Below are positions 35,561 through 46,800 of a DNA stretch of 64,000 nucleotides, one piece after another. The notes beneath the pieces were generated by a model. The model saw nothing but the letters and a program-made list of their open reading frames with translations. It searched no databases and was not told the DNA's origin. Both the position numbers and the translations under genes were made by a program. Positions within the stretch are counted from its first letter, which is position 1. Each line of letters begins with the position of its first letter. The DNA is from Ciona intestinalis (Eukaryota; Chordata; Ascidiacea; Phlebobranchia; Cionidae): assembly GCF_000224145.3 (NCBI RefSeq), contig NC_020168.2, positions 2,367,171 to 2,431,170 on the forward strand, given 5' to 3'.

Positions 35561-38500
35561 ATGTTTAACAACGACGATGATCTTTCCGAACAGGATCGAC
35601 TTACTGAAATGGTAACAAACATTTAATTTATTACTTTGCTCTCACCGTAACTATTTTACACTTGTCATTTTGTAATGGGTAACCTATATTGTAATATTCT
35701 TTTTGATCAGTTGCTTGTGTATGCTGGTTTTTAAACTATTAAATTAGATGATTTGTTTTAACAGGTATGGTAACAATTGTACTGCCTTAATTTATCGAGT
35801 TTATTTTTTAGTTCGTTGATGTTTCACACGTTGGTTGCTGTTTGATGGCGAAATGGAGAACTGGGTGCCAGTTAATGGTTTACCCTGCTGCCATTGATGG
35901 GGTAACTGACACTGTCCAAGGTACTGCCTATATTGGTTGCATTTGGTACCAGTTATATAGATGGCGACCCTAGTTTACAGATGTGTAGAAAAATGTGTAA
36001 TATTAATTCACAAACCTGTGGATCTACCGATGTTTACAGACCGAAGTTGAAGTGCAATTACTTAACATATTACACTTAATGACAATACTAAACTGACACA
36101 CGCAAGATATTGATTGTGGGCTATGGAAAATAGGCAACATATTACTTACACACAGTGGCATAAAGCCACCTAAGAAGCAGTCGGTTATATAAAAGTAGTG
36201 GCTGTATTCTGTATATAATATGGTCCTTAAGTATTGCAATACCATTATTAATAACAATGTTGCACATATAGCACTATTTGTAATTGTAAATAACATTGTT
36301 TATATCACCATTTATATCCAGTATGTTGCTTGTAGCCATGAATAGTATGTCCCTGTTTAATACTAATATGCTACTTAATCCCATTTTACATCTGTATATG
36401 CCTTTGTTCATACGTCTGTAATTTTTTTTTCGTCAATAAATTGACCACTAATATTTATAAAGTTGGCAAATAAGTGTTACCCGCTGGATGTTATGGTGTG
36501 TTTGAATAGGCTCTAAGTTATATGTATTATGTTACCTTTTCTAATTTTCATTGTCTTTTTAATGCAAGTAATACACATATTAATAGGTGGGGAAAGCAAT
36601 GGGGGACCAATTTACCTCCATGATGTTAAATGGAATTTGGATATGCACACTCCTGTGTCAAGAAAACTAGTGAATGAATCGTACCGTAAGCTTTAATTTA
36701 ATCTATTTTGAAAAACTTAACATATTCTTTGGTAAAAGTTGTAAATTTTTAACTAATTGTATTTTTTAAAGTTGTGTTTGCAAGTATGCAAGAACAAAAA
36801 GCGATGCAAGAAGATAAAACAATAAACCGAGCTCAGTAAGTCTTAAGTTGTTTCTTAAATAGGACTTATATGTAGTAAAAAACTTTGTGTTACAGGTTGT
36901 TAAAGTTCAGTCGAAACTACCGTTCCATTATACGTTCCTGTTTATTAGAGTTACAAACTTCTTCAGGTGATTCTGCACATTTAAAGAGTCTATAATTTAT
37001 ACACGTTTTTACCAAATTTATTTTTCTAGAGGACATCGATGCAGATGTGGCGATTCATAAGGAATCTCAGGTAATAAAATTCACTAAAATATATATAATT
37101 CAAACCTGAATGTATGATAATAAAATATTCAAAATTTCAGATGCAACTTTACAGCATAATGGACCTGGTGTGGAGTTTGTGCGAAATCATTTTTATTGAA
37201 AACCTTCCAGGTTTGTTATAGACTTGACATGAAAATTAAATTGTTGCTGAAACATCTTTCTATCATAGGAGGGGTGATATTACTTCGTATGGTCGAATGG
37301 TGCAAGTGGAACTTCCCATTAGTGGACGACCTTGTTCGTTCATGCATGTCATCGAGAGATAATCTGCCCTACCAACATCCAGAATACTGGAATGCAGTCA
37401 CAGCTCTTGTATTGCAGGTGTTGTGTTTATACATTAGTAACATTACCTTTATTTATTTCTGTCAAGGAACACCACTTTCAGTTTATCTTATTTAATACTA
37501 ATATATATAACTTGAATAATATTTAAGACAAGGGTGCACAATCTAAATTTATTTCTGTGTACTAAATTTGCTGTGTACACATACGTTTAGGGAAGCACAT
37601 TACAGAATTTCGAATCTTATAGATTCGAATCCTTTTGTATTCGAATCTAATTACGGGATTTGGTATTCTGTTTAATGACGTCATCACACGTCATTTCATA
37701 CACTATATTAACAATTTTTAAACCTTGATATTTTTGAAAAAAAAATATTTTTGTGTTTGTGGGACTTTCGAGAGTAAACGTTTTGCAACGTCTTTTCATA
37801 GCCTGCTATACGTTTCATGACGCAAAAACTACCCAATAGTACAATTGTTGATCATTTTACAGCTGATTATCAAACAAGGCTATTATGAAAGACTCAATAA
37901 ACTGACTTATGTGGGTAAAAATATTTTTTCCTATAAATGTAAAAAGATTCGAAATTCTAGATTCGGAATTCTAGATTCGAAATAAAGTATTCTAGGATAT
38001 CCTAGAATACCTAATTATTCTGTAATGTGCATCCCTACATACGTTGTACATTCCTCATATAAGAAGATAACAATGGAATTAAAACAAAAAACGCACTGCA
38101 TTTATCAAGTGGGTTAGCTTCTGTATGGTGGATTTACTTAAGATCCCAAACTAACTCAAGTCTACATTGTTTTTTTATCCAGGGACGTTTAACTGAAGCA
38201 AGAGACTTGTTAAAGTTACATCCAGAATTTCAAGTGCAAGTTTATGATGTAAGTTTTCCAACTGAACTTATTACTTTGTTAGTAACTGGTTTTAAAATAT
38301 TTAAACTTTAACGCATTTAATTCAGAGTTATTCATGCATGGATGAACTACTGAGGAAAATGCCTGTATTTTCTGTGAGTACAGTACATTATATTGGTTCT
38401 TATTTATTGCTAAATAACTTCATATTAAAATATTAAAAACAGATACTTCATAACGCATGTCTATGTTTTACCAATTATGACTGAAATCGGGTTTGGCATA

Positions 38501-41500
38501 AATTTTATTAAATTGTCAATTTACAAACATTGAAATAATGTGTATAATTAAGAAGAGCTGGAGTCCGAGTACGTCTATATACAGTAGTAGATAGTATAAT
38601 TATTTAAACGTGACATTGGCATACACAATTTACTATCTGAACATATTAACTGGAGGTAAAATGTACTTATGTTTCAATGTGTAGTAATCTGGTATTCTTG
38701 TATTCTCCCTTTTCATTGCTTCACTGGAACAGTTTGAATACCAGTTTCTGCTTCGTTTACAAGATTTCTTGTACCCGATGGGTACTTGCGTCACCACTTT
38801 ATTATCAATCATGATCTGGTTATATTCCGCTGGCTTCACTTTGCTATTGACTAAACAGAAAGTTAAGAATATGATATCAAATATTTTGTAATTTTGTTTA
38901 TATTTTGAAATTACTCAACAAGTTTAGTTTTAAAGAAGTCTGAATTTTTATGAAATCAGTAATTATTCGTATGTAATATTGTCAGTTTGTCATGGCCGAT
39001 TCTCTACATTTTTTTCAATCACTTGATGCCTGAATTTCAACTTATAATATGACCTATACCTTCAAATAACAGTTTTTAAGACGAACTGTGTCTTTTCATA
39101 AAATGCTTATGAAATTGTTAAATAGTGTTTGTAAAAGTGATTGTAAAAACATTCAGCATATTTTAACTCACGATCTGAAGTCCACGAGCTGTCAGTGGAT
39201 ATGACAGATGGTACAGTTGATGGTCGTCTGCATGGCCTACATGATTGTGTATTTGTTTCTTCATGTACAACATTTCTCCCTCTTTCTGAAATATGTTGCT
39301 ACAATAAATTAGGTTTCGCTTTTAAGCATTCTGAGATGAACAAGCAACAAAATTGTGACTGAAGTAGATGGCTTGATAGTAAGACACATAATCTTGTAAA
39401 ATGGGTTTTGCCTGAGTGCATATAAAGTTTTTTGATTAATCCGATGAAATTGTTGTTCATGCCTTGTGCTAACATCGATATGTATTTACCATTTCTTTTG
39501 CCTGGTTGAGTTGCTGGTCGTTTACAGAGGAAGTTTTTCATGAGTTGAGGTCGTTCCCCAATCCTCATTCCATACATGAAATAGTAAGATGGAACTGCAT
39601 CTTCCTACAAGTATTGGATGTACTCATGCACTTATAACTATATTACATTAAAAGTTATTCATTTGTATGTAAAACAGTGATGCAGCTACCAAAAAGGGCA
39701 GAATCAAATAAATCATATTTTATCTCCTTGTCTAAACAGGATGTTAAATTTCTCAATGTACCTGTGCTACTACATAAATTGTTTCAAATACATTTATAAA
39801 ACAGACAACTTAATCTTCCAGTTTATGACGAATAATGCATACCTCATTTTGTTTCTCCAATATCTGAAGATACTTTTCCAAGTCGGCGTGACCGGATGAG
39901 TTACCGATCTTCAACGCCCATTTAAATATGTTTTTCCATTCCCTCTCGTGTTGCTGATATGAACTGTATAAATGGAAGTTATATCGTTTTAAAAACAACA
40001 ATCCTAAGCTGCTTACTGTTGACGGTCTGATCTAATAACTTTGGCCAGTTTTCCAAATCTATTACTCTCCAGCTTGTTTGCTCTTAAAGCAGTTTTATAA
40101 TGAACGGAGTCAGTTAACGACAATGGCACTTTGTTTGGCTTTGGCTCCATTATCTTTTCATAATCTGCTACATTTTCAAACAATGTCTCTGAAAAAACTA
40201 AATAAAAGAAAAGATATCACAAACTTTAAGATTTAGTTCTCGTAAAAAATGAACTACCCAATCTCATGTCCACATCACAATTGATTAAAAAGCTTCATTC
40301 TGCAAAAGTCACAAATTTTGTTTGCCCTTTGGCACAGCTCATATTCACAAAGCTTTGAATTTCTTTATATCAATATTTAATTAGCTTGAAGTAGTTTACT
40401 TTTACTGAACCTTCGTTCATTCCAGTATGCTGAGTATATAGCTCACGCCTTTCTAGTGAATGTAACTTGATGCTACTGAAGAAAGCTTATCTGCTGCTAC
40501 TGATATAAATGAGAACAATGGTGTTGCTATACCATTCAAACCACCCTTTCACGTCCTTGTTTAGATAACAGTTCTTCATCTTTTATTTTCTTAGTTTAAA
40601 TCTACACAAATAAGTGGTTTCGGTAACACAAGATAATCAATGTGTTGCTGTGTAAACTTGTAAGCAGCCGCTTACTGACAAGCATCGCAAAACTGGGTCA
40701 CTTCAGTACTACTAAGTTGATGTTTAGCGATTTGACAATAACTACTGTTAAGGTTAATTTTTCACAAGTTTAAATCATTATAATATTTGTCATTGAAAAA
40801 AAAAATCTGTGTATCTTTAACATCTAAGTCATTTTTTAATAAATTAATTTAAAATAAGAACTATGAAAGAACCCATTACGAAGACAACGTTAAAGCTGTG
40901 TATGAATAAATGCCCTGCTTGACGTAGTCAAAATCAGTCTTAAGTTGGAATAATTTACTGTTTGCAGTATCATCAAGGCCAGTCAATCTCCGAGTTTGAA
41001 ATAAAATGGCAGCATTGGCAAGCGGAGTGTGTTAAACGACTTAAAGATGGAGATTTTGATACAAAGCCAGAACTGAAAACAATTTGCCGGGTAAAATCCA
41101 ATTTTATCATTTTTTTATTTCATTCTACTAACATGGTGCATAAAGGGCCAGCTTATTACTCAAATTTTTTTTTTCTAATGCATTTATATTTTTTTTGTGA
41201 TGTTTTATAAACTTTTAAACATTTTTTGCCCAAAAGTTATGTTTTTTTTTATTATGCATTTTTTTTAATTCTATGGATAAAATAGGTGTCACATGCAGTG
41301 AGCAAGAGGGTGAAACAAACATATATCACTACTTATGTGTTTAAATAATTAAAGTCTTATTTAAAAAAAAAATTTTGTTAGTGACCACACGTATGCATTT
41401 GCTTGCTCTCCTCACCACTTTCCATACAATTTTACTAAAATTTAAAAATAAATTTACAGTTGTAAACAAACTAAAAGGAAAAAGGATTTGCTAGCAAAAT

Positions 41501-44500
41501 GTTTTATTGTTTTTTAATCATGTAGATTTTGACCGGAGATAATGAAGTGCTTACTGAAGTATCTCATCTTTGTGGCAACTGGTACCAGATGTTGGTTACT
41601 TACCTTCTCTACAACAACCCAACTACAAAAGTGTACGATCTTTACTACCACAGTCAGGTACGTCATTTAGTTGAAGGTTAAATTTGCTTACAAAATTTAT
41701 TTTGTTTGAAATATGGTAGCTTGTGTTATGCAAAGTAAAGAACAGAAAAGAAAGCAGCTAATTTGCATATTAAATGCTCAAAAAAATTCAATTTCAATTA
41801 ACTTATAAGGTTTAGTTCCCTTTCCTATGGCATTGTTGTTTTGTCATCCATTAAAGAAGGCTTGCTGTTCATTACAATGGCATTCACTTCAACCAGCCCA
41901 GCGCATGGGGGATCCATGGTTTTGTTATCAACTCCTTCTGATTTGGAATTATTCTTGGAAGACATGTTTTTGCTTGGCATAGGTCTTGTTCTTGAATTGC
42001 TTGGTTTGTTTTTGTTACCGACTGCACCTGATGAGACAATGCTTTGCAGAGCATATGGGCCTTGAGTTTCGTTGTTAATAGATCTGAATGAAAAAAGTGT
42101 ATTTTTTGGAAGTTCTTTGTAATTGAGATTTCAAAACACTTTAAAAGTAAACAAGCATTTTAGTAAGTTTGCAACAAACCTCATTGTGTAGAAATATGAC
42201 GATAATTTCTCTCCTGTTTTGCAACAGCCACACATTTTTCCTGTTGTAAAGCTAAGGAAGTCCATAATGACATGTCGAAAACCTGTTCTGAATGACCGGT
42301 TTAGGAAAGCATAAAGTATTGGGTTCATCATGCTGTTGCTTAATGCAAGCCAATTCACTATAAGTCGCACTGTATCAGTCGATGTATCTGAAATGAATCT
42401 TTGGTTACAATGAAAGCATGTATGTAGCTATTTTTAATTGGAAAGATTTACAGTGTTGTGAAATCATTGTGACTTTTTTAAATATTAAAAACAAGGTTAT
42501 GTGTAGGTTTCAGAATACGCACCATTTTTTGATGTATATTCAATATCAGCAACATATTCGTAAATAATAACTGGCATCCAGGACACAACAAATAACATCA
42601 CTACTGCAAGAAGCATTAAAAATGTCCTTCTTTCTGTCTGGAATCTTCTTTTCAATTGATCAGTTCCCATGGTGGATTGCAATCTGTGCAACATAATTTA
42701 CCTTAAGCCAGCAATGCACACACTTTAGGTAGCAAGCGGTGGTTAAATAAAATAGTTTAAAAAAAATCAATTTCAAAATAGCATAGGCGAAAGTTATTTG
42801 GTTTGCCCCCATGACGTTTTTACATTAGGCTTCTGTTTTAGGCATTTGGTTTATTAAATATGAAAGGTCATAATCTTAAGTTAATTGGTATATATTAATC
42901 CCAGTTGTTGCTCACACCATTTTCACCTATATTTTTAAAACACCCCCATGCACATTACTTACCTTCGCCGATTCTTGATAATTGCCATAAAAACTAATGA
43001 GTAGCAGAAAGCAATAGTCAGCAGAGGTAACGCAACAACGAAAATTCCGTTTGCGAATAAATAGCCTCCATTATTCTGTATGCCCAACACACAGTCGTTT
43101 GTTGAATTGTCATAAACAACTGGTGGTCTATTCCTCGGATACAAATCGTAATAGCCTAAAACATCAAGTTATTTTAAATGGTTATATGCCTACCCAAACA
43201 TAAAAATAAAGTTAATGTTACTATTTAACAAAGCGTCATCATCTTCACTAGAACAAAATTATATTGTGGTCATAATAGAACGTTGTTAAATAAACAACTT
43301 AAACATGCAGTGTAACTATGAAGTTTAAATGAGTATATATTCACTATAATGTTGGTAAGCATATAGTAGGGGACGGGGTATAAGAATGAAACATACTTTG
43401 TAGCAGCTTACCTTCAGAAGAGTTGGTTATATCTTTTGAACTTGGCACAGCCCAGCCAACCATTACTGGAAAGTTAATGATAAATACCCAGAGCCAAATC
43501 AACCAAATTGTCTTCATAATTCTATCTCTTTTAAAGTGGTATGGATATTGTATTGGTCGACATACACTGTAATATCTGTTGATTGCAATGAAAGCAAAGC
43601 TGTACCTGTAAGAAATGTAATATTTTATTTGGTTATGTAAAACTTTTTGCTCTGGGATTATTTTAAAACCTAATTTCTAAATTGTCTAAAATTTTCAAAA
43701 AGTCCTGCTGCCATAAACCCTATCAAAAATGTAAACATTCATTGTATTCTACTATAACAACAATTTCAACATGTGTAAAACTAGAAATTTTACCATGAAA
43801 CGTGTAGAGCTATAATTTTAAGATATGCTGATGCTTGGCAAAATATGTTTTGTTCGTAACCAATCATGGAAGCTGGAAGTAAAACCTCTCTGCAAGACAA
43901 GTAAAAAAGTGTTATGATCAAATAGTTTTGTTACTTACAATCAAAGACATTTCACTTACTTGATCACATTGTGTAGTATAATGGGCATACTAATCCCTGT
44001 AATAATAAGATCAGCAAATGCAAGGTTCACAATAAAGAAGTTGCCAGGAATATTCAGCTGTTTCTCCTAGAAGTAACAAATTTTAAGATGTATTGTCTTT
44101 TTTTTTTAAATAAAAAACATACTGCAACTCTTACCCTTTTAACTGAAGCAATGACAAAAATATTTCCAATTATGCCGACCAACATTAGATTCAACATTAC
44201 TATGATCTTTACCACCGGTAAAGCAGTAAATCCTTCTGATGTCAGCTGGTCAGTTGCATTGATATTAGTCCGTAATATTTCGGTAGTGCTGTTTCCCATA
44301 TCAACTAATCGTGCAGTTGGAAACATGATCGCTCTCTTTAATAGAGTTCTTTTTTCTCAAATCTACAATGCAATCCTAACAACTAACACCTAATTTAAGT
44401 TTCTTTTGAATTATGGCTGTTGCATTAGTTAAAAGAAGCACTTTCTGCTACACAAAGAAAATTACTTTGATTTTTTTGCAAAATCTCTTTTTATGTTAAT

Positions 44501-46632
44501 GATTTCAGTTTATTAAATGAATACTTTTCAGCCTTAAGATATCTAAATTAATAGTTAGCTTCTTTGACATCGGTATTTTCCCAACAACAGGTCTGCATCC
44601 AAATGTGTAATTCTCATTCTGAGTGGGGAGCATTAGATAACATACTACTGGCTGTTTGTGCATTTGACATTGACAGGGTAAGAGAGTAACCTAAAATTGT
44701 TCAGTTTGCTACACTATTTTATTAGCTTTATCTATATTTGATTTATGACAAACCAAAGATAAATTTCACTTCTGTCGGTATGAACAACTTTGTTGCATGT
44801 TTCACATAATAAACATTATATCATGTACAAGGTAATTCGTGAATGCTGTGAACACTTAAGTAACTGGTGGCTGCCTGCACATCTTTCAGACCTTTTAAAC
44901 GCATCTGGATTGGTGCCTGCTGATGCAGAGAAGTAATAATTTTTACTTTTATTCTTAACATTAAGCTGTGGCAATGTTGTTTTAATTACTAATCAATTAC
45001 CATTCATATTTTTCTCTTTTCTAATTACTTCCTGTTCTAATGCACCTTGTTTGCTTAAAAGGAATCAAGTTGAAATAGAATTGCAAGAGATTCTAATAGT
45101 GAGGTTTGCTGAGAGTCTTATGAGTCTAGAGAGTTACTGGAATGTAGTTGCTGGTTACCTTGCTAACTGTGGCCCGCTCTCTCAACAATACCTAGCTCTG
45201 TTCGTGCAACGAATCACCCTGACTTCTGAGAAAAAAGCTTCAAAAGTGTTACGTTTATGTGAGAAGCACAATTTAAATGACGAAGGTAGGCTTGCTACAA
45301 TAAATTCATATCTATAACTTGTTAACAACACTGCAATAACTTCGATATAAAATGCTTATTATAAAGACAATACTTTTGCAGCACAAAGCATTTGTCGACA
45401 ACTGTGTCGACAGGCATTGAGAGAGAAAAGACATGGTGATGCACTGTCCTGGTGCATTAAATTAAAGGTATTTTTTCCTGATTTTTCTAATTTTGCCTAA
45501 TGTGTGTCTTGGAACGCCGTGAATAAATAAACCATCAACCTTTTAGATGGTGTTACAGTCCATGTATTGCGTATCAACTATCTAGTTTCCTCTTATTTTC
45601 CTAGGAATTATTTGCTGTCCTAGTTCCTCTTGTTTTCCCCGTAACTCTTATGCAGTGTAATATACGCACACTAACCTGCTCTTAATATAAATAGGACTCC
45701 TCATTAGCCATGTACATTGCTGATGAGATGTTATCGATATATGCAAAGACAGGAGTGTTCCCAAACATTGATCTTATCGACTACCTGGGATCTTCTGTAT
45801 TGGTGTCTGAACGACTTACATTTCTTGGTAATTTAAGTTCGTATCTACTGAGTTTTATGTGAACTGAATGATGATACATAGCTACATTTTTATATCAGTA
45901 AATATGCACTAAAATATAGTAATACCTGGACAGCTGTGGTTGCATTATTAACCCAACATGCATTTGTAAATTTATCCATTGTCTCATTTAGTTATCACAA
46001 GTATGAATAGTTTTCAAGTAACATGCTTAATAAACAGTTTATTTCTCTTAATCCTCAGGTAAATACCGAGACTTTCACAAACTGCATGCTAATAAAGAGT
46101 ACAAAGAGGCTGGTTACCTTCTTCTAAATTTGCTCATCTCTAAAATTGCACCATTAGAGTAAGCATTAGTAATTGGTAGACTGACAATTCAATTGAATAT
46201 TTAAAATAATTTACTACCTGACTGTATGTTGCAGAGTGTAATTGAACAGTCTGCATATTTGATGTAGTAATTAGAATTAGTGTTTGTAGAGAAAATAAGG
46301 CTAATTACATTTTCACATGTTAGATTTTGTTATAGTAAAACCATTGTCAGGTTCTGGCCTTCTTTAATAATGGATTGCCTACTCCTGCTAAGCAAAGAAG
46401 ATCTAATTTATGGTGTGGAGGAAACCACTAACTTATTATCCTGCTTGAATACACTCGATCAAAAGAAAAAGGTGGGATTTTGAGAAGGGACCCAAATGTA
46501 TGTTATCACCCTTATTTTTTTTTTCAGGTTCTTGAAAAGTTTTCTGAAACTGAAAAAAACAATCACCTGAAACGAATGCAGCATCTGCGTGTCGCTTTAA
46601 CAAATAACTTGGCAAAAGCAATTGTGTCCTAA
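35561..46632 (+). CDS. NUP85: Nucleoporin NUP85, Y-complex of the nuclear pore
   Basis: Scaffold subunit of the NUP107-160 (Y) complex. Exons: 35561-35611, 35812-35920, 36587-36685, 36772-36835, 36896-36966, 37030-37070, 37141-37210, 37269-37417, 38183-38248, 38326-38373, 40968-41090, 41526-41657, 44591-44677, 44832-44932, 45062-45285, 45382-45467, 45695-45827, 46059-46158, 46351-46471, 46528-46632. They join in frame to 659 residues (human 656). Family landmarks: the β-strand N-terminus (SHVGCCLMAKWRTG), the helical region with QHPEYWNAVTALVLQ, GRLTEARDLLKLHPEFQ, ILTGDNEVLTEVSHLCGNWY, HLSNWWLPAHLSDLL and the C-terminal helices with LVALTNNLAKAI-like RVALTNNLAKAIVS. A poly(A) signal is at 46679. 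Introns 38374-40967 and 41658-44590 each contain another gene on the opposite strand. The last two exons are partly repeated at 52495-52719. Confidence 0.95.
37588..38037. mobile_element. Non-autonomous hAT transposon in NUP85 intron 8
   Basis: A 450-bp element flanked by identical octamers CATACGTT (37580-37587 and 38038-38045). Terminal repeats are TAGGGAAGCACATTACAGAA on the left and TAGGGATGCACATTACAGAA read from the right. The TAGGGATGCAC-type end and the 8-bp duplication are standard for hAT. The interior has repeated GATTCGAAT/ATTCTAGATTCG motifs able to pair with one another. No transposase. Confidence 0.93.
38633..40150 (-). CDS. Uncharacterised protein nested in a NUP85 intron
   Basis: Five exons with good splice borders, joined in one frame: 40188-40015 (ATG at 40150), next exon containing SYQQHEREWKNIFKWALKIG (about 39969-39844), GMRIGERPQLMKNFL (about 39605-39491), a Ser/Thr/Arg-rich exon (about 39290-39174) and the last exon ending at 38633. 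The product is a soluble, basic protein of a little over 200 residues with no signal peptide, membrane segment or zinc motif. It has Tyr/Lys/Pro-rich short motifs such as IPDYYTLKHKYILPP, similar in flavour to small microtubule-associated ciliary proteins, which is only an impression. The acceptor before 40188 implies an upstream exon; a tiny one at 40676-40685 (MLV) would join in frame. I do not recognise a family. Confidence 0.7.
41825..44326 (-). CDS. Class A (rhodopsin-family) G protein-coupled receptor nested in a NUP85 intron
   Basis: Exons: 44326-44135, 44066-43960, 43889-43794, 43605-43412, 43155-42963, 42683-42523, 42387-42180, 42083-41825, joining to 469 residues. Seven hydrophobic helices are present. 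Signatures: GNIFVI in TM1, NLAFADLI in TM2, the conserved Cys before TM3 (FCQASAYLKI), NRY in place of DRY (AINRYYSVCRPIQY), SWMP in TM6 and NSMMNPILY (NPxxY) in TM7, followed by FRTGFRHV of helix 8 and a CGCC cluster that could be palmitoylated. The N-terminus has two N-glycosylation sites (NST, NAT). The C-tail is long, Ser/Asn-rich. NRY recalls melatonin-type receptors, but TM7 differs, so the ligand is unknown. Lies wholly within the NUP85 intron 41658-44590. Confidence 0.92.
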
Positions 46633-46800
46633 CTGGTTGTCAAATCATTCCCTTATACTGCCTTTTGTATAATCTTTCAATAAAATACTTTGCATTTGAT
46701 TTGTATGTATTCAATGTTAAGTCTGAATTGGAAGACAGATAAAGTTACTACAATGCGATTATTTATCATTAAAATTAAACAATGAGCTATGATGGTAATA

